In this document: piece after piece, positions 26,556 to 34,933 of the stretch
How the letters are laid out: the number at the start of each line of letters is the position of its first letter
Position numbering within the stretch: the stretch's first letter is position 1
Assembly: GCA_035388825.1 (NCBI GenBank)
Contig: DAOOQQ010000006.1
Coordinates: 1-64,000, forward strand
DNA length: 64,000 bases
Direction of reading: 5' to 3'
Source: MWAR01 sp035388825
GTDB lineage: Bacteria; Muiribacteriota; Ozemobacteria; Ozemobacterales; Ozemobacteraceae
The notes under the pieces: model-generated
What the model saw: only the letters and a program-made list of their open reading frames with translations
Databases searched by the model: none
Told to the model about the DNA's origin: nothing
Translations under genes and position numbers: made by a program

Positions 26556-28973
26556 TCACCGGCCTTCGAGCTGGCGAAGGTTTCCCTGGATCTCGCCCGC
26601 GAGAGCCCGGTCGCCGCATGCCTGGGCAAGCGGAAGCGCCTCGGCGAGGGCGGCGCGGGCTTCGCCGATCTTCCCCGCGGCGGCACAGGCGACTCCCAGC
26701 ACCTGGAGCGGCTCCGGCTGCGACCGGCCGGTCAGTTCGACGGCCCGTTTCGCGAACCCGACGGCCGCCGCCGGATCGGCGGCCCCGGGGTGGTCGCTGG
26801 TGGCGAGGACGGTCGCGGCAAGCTGAAGGACGGCCGGTTGATCGGGACACCGAGTGGCCGCTTCCCGCAGATGAGCCGCTGCCGTTGCTTCGCGGCCGAG
26901 CGCCAGCAGGGCACGGGCCGCGCCGTAGTGCGCGAGGCCGTCATCGGGATTGGCGTGGACGGCCTGTTCGAAGCGCTCAAGCGCCTCGCCAGGCTTGTCG
27001 CTTTTCAGGAGAGCGTTGCCGAGACCATACGCCAGTTCGGCCGAATCCGGGGAGATGGCCAGGCCGTTCTCGTATTCCCGGATCGCTTCGGTGGCCTTGC
27101 CGGACTGAAGCAGCAGATTCGCGAGGTTCAACCGGGCTTTCGTCAGGCCGGGATCGATAGCCAGAGCGGCTTCGTAGGCCTCGCGGGCGGCTTCGGTTTT
27201 GCCGCTTTTGGCCCAGGCGGCGCCGAGGTTGAATCGTGCCCCCGCGAAGTTGGGGGCGAGTTCGAGGGCCGTCTGGAAGTCTCTGACTGCCCCATCGAGG
27301 TCCTGAAGGCCAAACCGGATGAGACCTCGATTATTATAATTATCGATATTCCATGGGTTGGCTGCGAGGGCCGCATCATACTGGGCGAGGGCATCCGATG
27401 GAAAACCCGCATCGGTAGCGAGTCCGGCGGCTTTCCCGGCAAGCTGCGGATCGGCTCCGGGAGTGCGGAGGGTTGCGCTCACCGAGGCCAGGGCGGCGGA
27501 GAGCGCCTCGGGCGTGAGCTGCTGCCGAAGACGGGCAATGGCTTCGGCCAGGCGCTTCCGTTGCTCGTCATTGCCGATCCGGGCCGTCAGGGGCGGCCGG
27601 CCGAGGGCAGCAAGTATGGCTTCGAGGTCGTGAAGCTCCTCCCGGGAAGTGTAGCCGAGCCGGGCCAGCGTTTCTTCCCGTGTCAGCCGAACCGCGGGAG
27701 ACGCGGGAAGGGCAGGGGCAAAGCCGCCAGACAAAGCGTCGAAGAGGTCGTTGGCCGCTTTCCAGTGGCCGTCGAGGGTCAGGTGGACATGATCGTAGAA
27801 CAGCTCCCGACCGCAGATGCCGCCGGCCGATGCCTTGGAAAACGCCTGCTCGAGATCGAGCAGCTTCACCCCGGCATCGCCCGGAAACGCCGCGACGGCC
27901 GAGGCGATCGCTCCGTTGAGTTCTGGAGTCGTGCGGAAGCGCAGGGCGTCGCATTGTCTGGCCATTTCGAAGGCCGTGCGGGCCTCTTCGAAGCGCCCGG
28001 CCTTCATCAGCAGCTTTCCGCGCAGGAACTGCAGCCCGGCATCCCGCGGCTCCTGTTTCAAGGCCTCTGCGATCCGCGAAACGAGCCCGTCCGGAACGGC
28101 GGCGCCTTCGAGCGCATCGGCCGCCTCCCGGACCAGCACGCCCCGAAGCTCCGGCGGGGCTTCGGCGACGCTTGCGAACGGGCCGCTGTCGGCCAGGTTG
28201 GCCGGGGTGGCACAGGCGATGAACCGTGCCCCCGCTTGTCGTGCCGATCGGATCATGTCGATCAGGTTGCCTTCGAAATTCCGGGTTGCGGCCCGTACGC
28301 CGGGGTCATCCGGGCCGAGGCGTTTCTCGAGGAACATCTCGAGGCCGCGCCAGCCTCCCGAGGCGACCGTGGCCGCCGGTGTGAGACGTGTTCCCGTGAG
28401 CAGTTCCGGAACCTGGGCCAGCATGAGACCCGACAGCCAGAGCCGGAACCGCGTGAAGCCCCGGCTCGAGGGAAGGGAGAAGGCGCTTGCCGGGCCGTAG
28501 GGGCCGAGAATCTCGTTGTGGCCCCCGTAAAAAATCACGATATCCGGCGTGTAACGGCTGATTTCGGCGGCGAACTCGCGCAGAACCCAACTGTTGATGC
28601 CCGGAATGCCGGTGTTGATCACCTCGAACCGCTTTTCGGGATACGCGGCCTGGAGAAGGACCCGGAGCATCCGGCCGAACGAGAAGTCGGCGAGCGACTC
28701 CCCGCGCGCGGCCGATTCCCCGAGAATGAAGACCCGGACCGTGTCGGGCTGTTTATCCTTCGGGAAATGTTCCGAGAGCGGGCGGCGGGCGATGGTGCCG
28801 GGAAAATACCGCCAGCCGACGAGGTGGTTCGCCGTCATCTCGCCTCTGCCGTCGATTTCCCGCTCGATGAAGAGGGAGACCGGCCTGCCTGCACCCGAAG
28901 CGCGAAGTGTCAGCTCGAGGCAGACGAGAAGGGCAATCGGGACGAGAAGCCCCGCCGTCAGCAGCTTTTTCAT
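26556..28973 (-). CDS. SGNH-hydrolase/TPR fusion, membrane-anchored
   Basis: The 805-aa protein has an N-terminal hydrophobic anchor (about 4-24), an SGNH-type hydrolase-like domain (about 75-410) and, from about 500, seven or so TPR units. Putative catalytic elements are Ser87 in GES, GGHNE at 150-154 (block III with Asn) and the Asp394/His397 dyad in DHVHL. Additional helical repeats lie between blocks at about 300-340. SGNH enzymes often add or remove O-acyl groups on glycans; the substrate here is unknown. It is the last gene of a carbamoyltransferase-SxtJ-DUF5989 cassette, with 19 bases to the gene before it. Confidence 0.85.
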   Translation of the reverse strand: MKKLLTAGLLVPIALLVCLELTLRASGAGRPVSLFIEREIDGRGEMTANHLVGWRYFPGTIARRPLSEHFPKDKQPDTVRVFILGESAARGESLADFSFGRMLRVLLQAAYPEKRFEVINTGIPGINSWVLREFAAEISRYTPDIVIFYGGHNEILGPYGPASAFSLPSSRGFTRFRLWLSGLMLAQVPELLTGTRLTPAATVASGGWRGLEMFLEKRLGPDDPGVRAATRNFEGNLIDMIRSARQAGARFIACATPANLADSGPFASVAEAPPELRGVLVREAADALEGAAVPDGLVSRIAEALKQEPRDAGLQFLRGKLLMKAGRFEEARTAFEMARQCDALRFRTTPELNGAIASAVAAFPGDAGVKLLDLEQAFSKASAGGICGRELFYDHVHLTLDGHWKAANDLFDALSGGFAPALPASPAVRLTREETLARLGYTSREELHDLEAILAALGRPPLTARIGNDEQRKRLAEAIARLRQQLTPEALSAALASVSATLRTPGADPQLAGKAAGLATDAGFPSDALAQYDAALAANPWNIDNYNNRGLIRFGLQDLDGAVRDFQTALELAPNFAGARFNLGAAWAKSGKTEAAREAYEAALAIDPGLTKARLNLANLLLQSGKATEAIREYENGLAISPDSAELAYGLGNALLKSDKPGEALERFEQAVHANPDDGLAHYGAARALLALGREATAAAHLREAATRCPDQPAVLQLAATVLATSDHPGAADPAAAVGFAKRAVELTGRSQPEPLQVLGVACAAAGKIGEARAALAEALPLAQACGDRALAGEIQGNLRQLEGR

Positions 28974-28992
28974 CGGGTGGTGTGTGACCGCA

Positions 28993-29205
28993 TCAGAAGA
29001 TCGAGTAGATGAAGGGGGCGAGGGCCGATGACTGCGCCAGCAGACAAATGCCGCCGAGCAGCAGGAGGGTCATCACCACCGGAAGCATCCACCAGAGCCT
29101 GCGCTCCCAGAGAAACCGGCCCAGCATGCCGGCCGTTGCGAGGCGGGTCCGGCCGGGTTGTGGCATCCGGGTGTTTTCGCTGGATATCTCACTTTGTATA
29201 TTCAT
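28993..29205 (-). CDS. Small membrane protein, DUF5989 (SxtK-like)
   Basis: A 70-aa protein with one transmembrane helix (about 38-58) and the family's ending SSALAPFIYSIF. AGGAAG lies 8 bases before its ATG. Such proteins occur almost always beside SxtJ-like proteins and NodU/CmcH carbamoyltransferases, including sxtK of saxitoxin clusters; their function is unknown. The position here between SxtJ-like and SGNH genes follows that pattern. Confidence 0.82.
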   Translation of the reverse strand: MNIQSEISSENTRMPQPGRTRLATAGMLGRFLWERRLWWMLPVVMTLLLLGGICLLAQSSALAPFIYSIF

Positions 29206-29233
29206 GAAAATATCTTCCTGTCTGTGATATCGA

Positions 29234-29665
29234 TCAGTATGGCCGTTGGAGATCCGTGGGGGTGTTCGTTCGGCGATCTTCCCGGTAGGTTGCCGCGGTG
29301 CGGTCGAAGAAGAGACCGAGGCGGTCGCGGCCGAGGAGGCGGGCAGCGAAGCCGAGAGGGGCCACGACGAAAAAGTAGAGGATGCCCAGGAGAACCGGGG
29401 TCGTGATGCGTCCCAGCAGCCTGCCGAAGCCCATCCAGAGGACGTAGGGGAGTTTCAGAGACCGCGGGGCGACAAGGCCCAGTCCCGCAAGCATCATTCC
29501 GATCGTCAGCAAGAGGACAGACGGGGACGAGCCGTGCCGTGCGACCGGCCACAGGGCGATCAGTAGGAAAACGATTCCCAATTCCAGACCGAATCTCCGG
29601 AGCCGGTGCCCATCTGGTTTGTTTGCGGTCGGGATGGCGAGGGTGGTGGCCGGTTGGTCAGTCAA
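29234..29665 (-). CDS. SxtJ-like membrane protein
   Basis: The 143-aa protein has three or four hydrophobic segments (about 27-43, 48-66, 72-85, 88-113) and the family-like PYVLWMGFGRLLGRITTPVLLG and GLFFDR stretches. Translation starts at TTG with AAGGAG 7 bases upstream, overlapping the carbamoyltransferase stop by 8 bases (TTGACTGA). SxtJ has no assigned biochemical role; its strict linkage to O-carbamoyltransferases suggests a membrane partner. Nothing else in the window resembles a toxin pathway. Confidence 0.82.
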   Translation of the reverse strand: MTDQPATTLAIPTANKPDGHRLRRFGLELGIVFLLIALWPVARHGSSPSVLLLTIGMMLAGLGLVAPRSLKLPYVLWMGFGRLLGRITTPVLLGILYFFVVAPLGFAARLLGRDRLGLFFDRTAATYREDRRTNTPTDLQRPY

Positions 29666-31487
29666 GGGTGAACTCCTTCATCCAGGAGGTGTCCTGGGAA
29701 AGGGGCGGCAGATCGGCTTTGTCGATGACGATGTTCTCGAGCACGAGCGTATCGATCTGGGTGCGCAGGAAACAGCGGAGCGCATCTTCGGGCGTGCAGA
29801 CGATCGGTTCGCCCCGCACGTTGAACGACGTGTTCACGATCACGCCGCACCCCGTGCGTCGCTCGAACTCGCTGATGAGTCGGTGATAGCGTGGATTCGT
29901 GTCGGCGTGCACCGTCTGAATGCGTGCCGAATGATCGACGTGGGTGACCGCCGGAATATCGGATTTCGGGACGTTCAGCAGGTCGATGCCCCAGAGGCTG
30001 CGCTGCTCGCCGGAAAGCGCTTTTCGGCGGCTTTCTCGTACCGGGGCGACCAGCAGCATGTAGGGGCTGTCGGCATCCATCTCGAAGTAATCGGGGAGCC
30101 GTTCGCGAAGGACGGAAGGGGCGAACGGCCGGAACGACTCCCGGAACTTGATTTTCCGGTTCATGACCGACTGCATTGCCGCCGAGCGGGCATCCCCGAT
30201 GATGCTGCGGGCTCCGAGGGCGCGTGGACCGAACTCCATGCGGCCCTGGAACCAGCCGACCACTTTTTCTGCGGCCAGGGCTTCGGCCGCGATTCGGAAC
30301 AGCTCGTCGTCATCGACGCGACGGTAGGCCACGCCCTTGTCCTTCAACATCGATTCAATAGTGTCTGATGTATAGCTTGGACCGAGGTAACACCCGTTCA
30401 TGGCGTCGCGGCCACCGGCGGCTCTCGGGTTGCCGAACCGTTCATGCCAGGCCGTCAGGGCGGCCCCGACCGCGCCTCCCGCATCCCCCGCCGCCGGCTG
30501 GATCCAGAGGCGCTCGAACGGTCCTTCCCGCAGAATCCGTCCGTTCGCCACGCAGTTGAGGGCGACGCCGCCCGCGAGGCAGAGGTGGGGCAGGCCGGTG
30601 TCGGCATGGAGGGTGCGCGCGAGGCGCAGCATGATCTCCTCGGTGATCTCCTGGATCGACCGGGCCAGATCCATCTCTTTCTGTGTCAGCTTTGACTCGG
30701 GTTCGCGCGGCGGGCCTCCGAACAGGCGGTGGAAGTGGTCGTTCGTCATGGTGAGGCCGGTGGCGAAATCGAAATACGAGAGGTCGAGCCGGAACGTGCC
30801 GTCCGGCTTCAGATCGATCAGGTGGTCGAGGATCGTCTGCGTGTAGATCGGCCGGCCATACGGCGCCAGACCCATCAGTTTGTATTCGCCCGAGTTTACT
30901 TTGAAGCCGGTGTAATACGTGAATGCCGAGTAGAGCAGCCCGAGCGAGTGGGGGAAGCGCAGTTCCCAGAGCGGCACGATCTTGTTGCCCGTGCCGCGCC
31001 AGGCCGTCGTCGTCGCCCACTCCCCGACGCCGTCGACGCACAGAACGGCCGCCTCGTCGAACGGCGAGGGGTAGAACGCCGATGCCGCGTGCGACTGGTG
31101 GTGCTCGGTGAACAGGAGCTGCCGTGGCGGGCATCCGAAGCGGGATTGCAGTTCTTCGAACAGCAGGTTCTCGAGGAAGATTTTCTCCGTCACCCAGGCC
31201 GGCATGGCCCGGACGAACGAGCCGAACCCGCGCGGGGCAAGGCCGAAGTAAGTTTCCAGCAGCCGTTCAAACTTGATGAACGGCTTCTCGTAGAACACGA
31301 CGGCTTCGACCTCGTCGAGTCGGATCCCGGCCTCGGCGAGACAGTATGATACGGCGTGCCCCGGAAACCGGTGGTCGTGCTTGACCCTGCTGAAACGCTC
31401 TTCCTGCGCGGCGGCAACGATCTTGCCCCCGTCCAGGAGACAGGCGGCCGAGTCATGATAATACGCCGAAATTCCCAGAATCCGCAT
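29658..31487 (-). CDS. O-carbamoyltransferase of the NodU/CmcH (SxtI) family
   Basis: The 609-aa enzyme is full length. The N-terminal ASKHA-like domain has GISAYYHDSAACLLDGG, EERFSRVKHD, HHQSHAASAFYPSPFDEA, DGVGEWATT and SGEYKLMGLAPYG; the C-terminal carbamoyltransferase domain has GGVALNCVANGR, GRMEFGPRALGARSIIGD, FRPFAPSVL and NTSFNVRGEPIVCTPEDA. Relatives use carbamoyl phosphate and ATP to carbamoylate hydroxyls on antibiotics, Nod factors or polysaccharides. The acceptor here is unknown. It begins the four-gene cassette with SxtJ-like, DUF5989 and SGNH/TPR proteins. Confidence 0.94.
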   Translation of the reverse strand: MRILGISAYYHDSAACLLDGGKIVAAAQEERFSRVKHDHRFPGHAVSYCLAEAGIRLDEVEAVVFYEKPFIKFERLLETYFGLAPRGFGSFVRAMPAWVTEKIFLENLLFEELQSRFGCPPRQLLFTEHHQSHAASAFYPSPFDEAAVLCVDGVGEWATTTAWRGTGNKIVPLWELRFPHSLGLLYSAFTYYTGFKVNSGEYKLMGLAPYGRPIYTQTILDHLIDLKPDGTFRLDLSYFDFATGLTMTNDHFHRLFGGPPREPESKLTQKEMDLARSIQEITEEIMLRLARTLHADTGLPHLCLAGGVALNCVANGRILREGPFERLWIQPAAGDAGGAVGAALTAWHERFGNPRAAGGRDAMNGCYLGPSYTSDTIESMLKDKGVAYRRVDDDELFRIAAEALAAEKVVGWFQGRMEFGPRALGARSIIGDARSAAMQSVMNRKIKFRESFRPFAPSVLRERLPDYFEMDADSPYMLLVAPVRESRRKALSGEQRSLWGIDLLNVPKSDIPAVTHVDHSARIQTVHADTNPRYHRLISEFERRTGCGVIVNTSFNVRGEPIVCTPEDALRCFLRTQIDTLVLENIVIDKADLPPLSQDTSWMKEFTLD

Positions 31488-31572
31488 GCCCGATCATTCC
31501 GTCAGGGGCTTTCATTTCACATGCGATCGATGTGTGCCTCGTGCCCTGTATCGTGCAGCAGGGTATCCCATC

Positions 31573-31599
31573 CCCTCCCGCCTTGGCAAGACGGGAGGG
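31573..31599. repeat. GC-rich hairpin in the divergent intergenic region
   Basis: CCCTCCCG (31573-31580) pairs with CGGGAGGG (31592-31599); inner bases CTT/AAG can extend the stem. It lies between the carbamoyltransferase and the divergent small gene. No T-run adjoins it on either strand, so its role is open. Confidence 0.4.
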
Positions 31600-31662
31600 A
31601 ACGAACCTCTCTCTTGCGGTGGTAGGGGCGGGTCTGGAGAACAACAGTGGGTGAGAATGCGG

Positions 31663-31691
31663 TTCTTCAGGATCAGAAACGCATGTATAAT
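31663..31691 (+). promoter_or_regulatory. Candidate promoter of the 115-aa gene
   Basis: A consensus TATAAT lies at 31686-31691, about 38 bases before the start codon. The -35 position, 17 bases upstream, has only TTCTTC, so an activator or weak basal use is likely. Confidence 0.42.
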
Positions 31692-31729
31692 GCTGTCGAA
31701 TCTGATGTTCGTGCATGAAAGGTGAGGAC

Positions 31730-32077
31730 ATGAACAGACTTCTTGGAATCCGCTTGCTGTGCCTGAAAACCGGCTGCCAGGAGATCATCGCCGAGTATGA
31801 CATCCTCAAGGAAGACAAACATGCGATCCGTATTTCGATGGCGGACCACACGGGTGAGGCCGACGAGCGCACCATCAAGCGGAAATGGATCGGCGAGGTC
31901 ACCGAGTATTCCCTCGGCGACGACGGCGTCGAGTTCAAGGCCATGTGTCTCCCCGAAGCCAGAACGGAGTCCGTCGCGCTCCTGCGCACAGCCATGATGG
32001 AGTATGTCGGACGCCTCCGGGAAACGGCGGATGCCCTTGAAAAGGCGGCACGGGAGTTCGTGCAGGACAGGCCGTAG
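31730..32077 (+). CDS. Small soluble protein of unknown function
   Basis: The 115-aa product has no signal peptide. A beta-rich N-terminal half (LLGIRLLCLKTGCQEIIAEYDI) precedes a helical C-terminus (SVALLRTAMMEYVGRLRETADALEKAAREF) that could form a coiled coil. The ATG at 31730 is preferred to one five codons earlier because AAAGG lies about 7 bases upstream. It is the only plus-strand gene between flgI and flgF and has its own promoter and terminator candidates. No family is recognised. Confidence 0.65.
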   Translation: MNRLLGIRLLCLKTGCQEIIAEYDILKEDKHAIRISMADHTGEADERTIKRKWIGEVTEYSLGDDGVEFKAMCLPEARTESVALLRTAMMEYVGRLRETADALEKAAREFVQDRP

Positions 32078-32192
32078 AACAACGTTGGCTCCAGCCGGCC
32101 CGTCGCCGTCTACGGGGAAGCACAGGAAGGGCTCTGCCTGAGTGTGCACACCGCACGGTTTATGGAAATATACATTTATCGCTATATAAATG

Positions 32193-32221
32193 AAGGCCCC
32201 GGACATGCGAGCCGGGGCCTT
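32193..32221. terminator. Hairpin terminator candidate after the 115-aa gene
   Basis: AAGGCCCCGG (32193-32202) and CCGGGGCCTT (32212-32221) form a perfect 10-bp stem with a 9-base loop. The T-tract is weak on both strands. It lies between converging genes and about 110 bases past flgH's stop, so it may serve either. Confidence 0.5.
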
Positions 32222-32333
32222 CGGCTGATAGGAAAATAACGTAGATTGTATTTTGTCCGAGCTCTGGATGGTTTCGAGAACACTTCCGGTACGGGGCTTC
32301 GCAGTTTTCGATCCCCGTTCGGGAGCTGATGGT

Positions 32334-32933
32334 TCAGAATAGGATCTGCGAGATCTGGGTCATGAGGCCGGGTTTCTGGGTGGTGCCGACCGCGCCCTTG
32401 CCGTCGTATTTGATGTCGGCGTTGGCGAGCAGGCTCGACTTGATCTCGTTGTTGGCGTTGATGTCCTGCGGCCGGGCGATGCCCTTCACGCGCAGCAGCT
32501 GGCCTTCCTTGTTCACGCGGATCGAGCGGCTGCCTTCGATGAGCAGATTGCCGTTGGGCAGAATTTCCATGACGGTCGTGGTCACGGTGCCGTCGAGCTT
32601 GCCGGACCGCGTCGTCGTGCCTGTGCCCTTCCAGGTGTTCTTGATCTCGTTCTTGCCGATGAACTGGTTCACCACTTTCTTGAAGAAGGGGATCTTGGGC
32701 TCGGACTTGACCTCGAGCTGGGTGTTGTCCTGCGTGTCGGTCGTGGCGGCCTGCTGGGCGGTCGCCGATTCGGAGATCACCACCGTGATGATGTCGCCCG
32801 GCTTGAACTCCTTCGAACCCTGCGAGGAGTAGAGGTCACGGCCGTTCAGCCAGAGAGAGGCGGCCGAGGCGGCCGAGGCGATCGCGACGAAGGCGACGGC
32901 GAGCAGCAGGCGGGAAAAATCAGTTCGTGACAT
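32334..32933 (-). CDS. flgH: Flagellar L-ring protein FlgH
   Basis: FlgH forms the L ring in the outer membrane. The 199-aa product has a signal peptide (to about residue 25), then SLWLNGRDLYSSQ, EFKPGDIITVVISESATAQ, a hydrophilic middle, NGNLLIEGSRSIRVNKEGQ and VKGIARPQDINANNEI, all diagnostic. Unlike enterobacterial FlgH it has no lipobox cysteine at the cleavage site, so it is probably not lipidated. It overlaps flgA by 14 bases and ends the flgF-G-A-H run. Confidence 0.95.
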   Translation of the reverse strand: MSRTDFSRLLLAVAFVAIASAASAASLWLNGRDLYSSQGSKEFKPGDIITVVISESATAQQAATTDTQDNTQLEVKSEPKIPFFKKVVNQFIGKNEIKNTWKGTGTTTRSGKLDGTVTTTVMEILPNGNLLIEGSRSIRVNKEGQLLRVKGIARPQDINANNEIKSSLLANADIKYDGKGAVGTTQKPGLMTQISQILF

Positions 32934-34101
32934 GTTCCACTTTTCCTTCCGCGGTGATGATGCCCTTGATGGGGCGGTTGTTCTGAAGATTGATCAGCCG
33001 GATGGCTTCGCCGGCGCGTCCGTTCTGCAGCGCCTTCGCGGGAACCACGAGGTTCAGGTTGCCGCTGCGCACCGTGAACTCGACCTTGTCGCCGCTCTTT
33101 ACGAGAAGGTCTCCCGATGGCTTCGCCGCCGCGACCGGAAGACTCCGGGCTCCGGTCTGGAACGCCGGTTCGGGGCCGGCCTCTCCCGGCAGCGCCGGGG
33201 ATTCCCGGTGGGGCTCGGCCGCCGCGCCGCTCATAGCTCGCCGAAGCTCATCCGTGGCGGGAGAGGCGGAGGCCTCGGCCGGGCAGATGGCCGCGAGATC
33301 GCTTTCCCGGAGCATCGTTCCGGGGGATTTGATGTTCGCGAGCTGTTTGCCGACGGCGGTTTCAAGGGAAACGGGCGGATTGGGCTGGTCGTTGCGCAGC
33401 CGGACGGAGGTTTCGACCAGGTCGGCCGCGGTCACGCACTCGCCCCGCTTGGCCAGCCGGCGCAGCTTCGCCGCCCGGATGACCCGGCACACGTCGGCCT
33501 GGATGAGCTGGCGCACCTGTTCTTCGCCGCACCGGGCCTCGAGCTGGAACAGCCGCATGCCGAGACGGTTCGTCGAGAGCGGGGTGAGCTTCCATTCGTC
33601 GAGGGCGCCGGGAAGCACGACATGGTGCGGAACGCGTGACAGATCGATCTGGATCTCACCGGCCGGAATGCTTCCGAGCCCTTCGAGGCACAGCTCCCGC
33701 ATCTTTGTTCCGATCACGTCACCGCCCAGCATTGCGCCCTTGCGCAGAACCTGGACCCGCTGCGGCAGGTCGAACATCGCGGCCAGGCTGCCCAGTTTCT
33801 GCGCCAGCTCGTTCCGGCGCAGCACGATCGTGCCGAGCGGCTCCGAGATGAAGCCGACCGGAATCTTGGCCAGCGCTTCCCGCAGCGACGGTGCCGCATC
33901 GCTGCCCACCAGCATCGAAGCATCGACCCGGCCGTCGTTCACCAGCACGGTCGATTTCACCGACAACATCGGTGACGTCGAGGCCTCGGCCGGGACCACC
34001 TCGCCCACGACCGGAATCAGCAGCGCGAGCAGCGCCGTTCCCGCCAGGCGGCCGAGGGATCTCATCAGTCCCGGTTCATGTCCGGTGCGGCTGGTAGGCA
34101 T
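32920..34101 (-). CDS. flgA: Flagellar P-ring assembly chaperone FlgA
   Basis: FlgA is a periplasmic chaperone for FlgI. The 393-aa product is longer than usual (about 220-330 aa). It has a signal peptide, an N-terminal region of about 170 residues, an SAF-like domain (RLAKRGECVTAADLVETSVRL, ANIKSPGTMLRESDL), a Pro/Ala linker and a C-terminal FlgA domain (VKSGDKVEFTVRSGNLNLVVPAKALQNGRAGEAIRLIN, shown here split by function: KSGDKVE, RAGEAIRLIN). The first ATG has GGGAG 10 bases upstream and was kept; an internal ATG at 34065 is possible. It lies between flgG and flgH. Confidence 0.9.
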   Translation of the reverse strand: MPTSRTGHEPGLMRSLGRLAGTALLALLIPVVGEVVPAEASTSPMLSVKSTVLVNDGRVDASMLVGSDAAPSLREALAKIPVGFISEPLGTIVLRRNELAQKLGSLAAMFDLPQRVQVLRKGAMLGGDVIGTKMRELCLEGLGSIPAGEIQIDLSRVPHHVVLPGALDEWKLTPLSTNRLGMRLFQLEARCGEEQVRQLIQADVCRVIRAAKLRRLAKRGECVTAADLVETSVRLRNDQPNPPVSLETAVGKQLANIKSPGTMLRESDLAAICPAEASASPATDELRRAMSGAAAEPHRESPALPGEAGPEPAFQTGARSLPVAAAKPSGDLLVKSGDKVEFTVRSGNLNLVVPAKALQNGRAGEAIRLINLQNNRPIKGIITAEGKVEHVTN

Positions 34102-34116
34102 GGCTCAGTGTCTCCC

Positions 34117-34905
34117 TTACCGGCGGAGGTTGTTCGCGGTCTGCAGCATCGAGTCGGAGGTCTGGATCGTCTTGGAATTGGCTTCGTAGGCGCGCTGCGC
34201 CACGATCATGTTGACCATCTCCTCGACGACCTTCACGTTCGACATCTCGATGAAGCCCTGCTCGATCTCGCCCAGTTCCTGCGTGCCGGGGATGCCGGCG
34301 ACCGGGTCGCCCGACGCGCTGGTGGGGATGAACAGGTTGCGGCCGATGGCTTTGAGACCGGCCGGGTTGATGAAGTTGGCGGTTTCGATCTGGCCCAGGA
34401 TCTCGAGATCGACCTGGTTGGGCATCTTCGCCGCGACGATACCCGAGGCGGTGATGTTGATGCCGAGCGCGTTCTGGGGCACCGTCATGTTCGGAATGAC
34501 GGCATACCCGTCGCTCGTCACGATCTGGCCCGTGTCGCTCAGCTTCCAGGCGCCGTCGCGCGTATACCCGATATCGCCGTTGGGAAGCTGGATCTGGAAG
34601 AAGCCCTTGCCCGCGATGACGATGTCGAGCGGCTGGTCGCTCTGCTGGAACTCGCCCTGGGTGAAGATCTTCTGCGTGGCGACGGGCCGAACGCCGTGGC
34701 CGAGCTGGATGCCGACCGGGTACGAGTTGCCCGTCGAGATCGGCGAACCCGGCTCCTTGAGCGTCTGGTAGAGCAGATCCTGGAAGTCGACGCGGTTCTT
34801 CTTGAACCCGGTCGTCGTCACGTTGGCCAGGTTGTTGGAAATGACGTCGATGTTCATTTCCTGGCCCTTCATGCCGGTCGAAGCGGACCACAGGGATCGC
34901 ATCAT
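34117..34905 (-). CDS. flgG: Flagellar distal rod protein FlgG
   Basis: The 262-aa protein has the rod/hook N-terminal motif (SASTGMKGQEMNIDVISNNL, ANVTTTGFKK), the FlgG-specific QLGHGVRP and GEFQQSDQPLDIVIAGKGFF, and the C-terminal coiled-coil segment VVEEMVNMIVAQRAYEANSK. Length equals that of proteobacterial FlgG. It is secreted by the flagellar type III apparatus without a signal peptide. It lies 28 bases downstream of its paralogue flgF. Confidence 0.96.
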   Translation of the reverse strand: MMRSLWSASTGMKGQEMNIDVISNNLANVTTTGFKKNRVDFQDLLYQTLKEPGSPISTGNSYPVGIQLGHGVRPVATQKIFTQGEFQQSDQPLDIVIAGKGFFQIQLPNGDIGYTRDGAWKLSDTGQIVTSDGYAVIPNMTVPQNALGINITASGIVAAKMPNQVDLEILGQIETANFINPAGLKAIGRNLFIPTSASGDPVAGIPGTQELGEIEQGFIEMSNVKVVEEMVNMIVAQRAYEANSKTIQTSDSMLQTANNLRR

Positions 34906-34933
34906 GGCTTGTTACCTCCCGTCCGGTTGTGTG

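Noticed and set aside
26511..29012. 833-codon open frame on the plus strand
   Set aside because: Antisense to the SGNH/TPR gene; composition is Arg/Gly-rich shadow sequence, no ribosome-binding site, and the minus-strand product has clear domains.
26556..31487. Saxitoxin-type biosynthetic cluster
   Set aside because: Only the carbamoyltransferase-SxtJ-SxtK triad is present; no polyketide synthase-like, amidinotransferase or tailoring genes.
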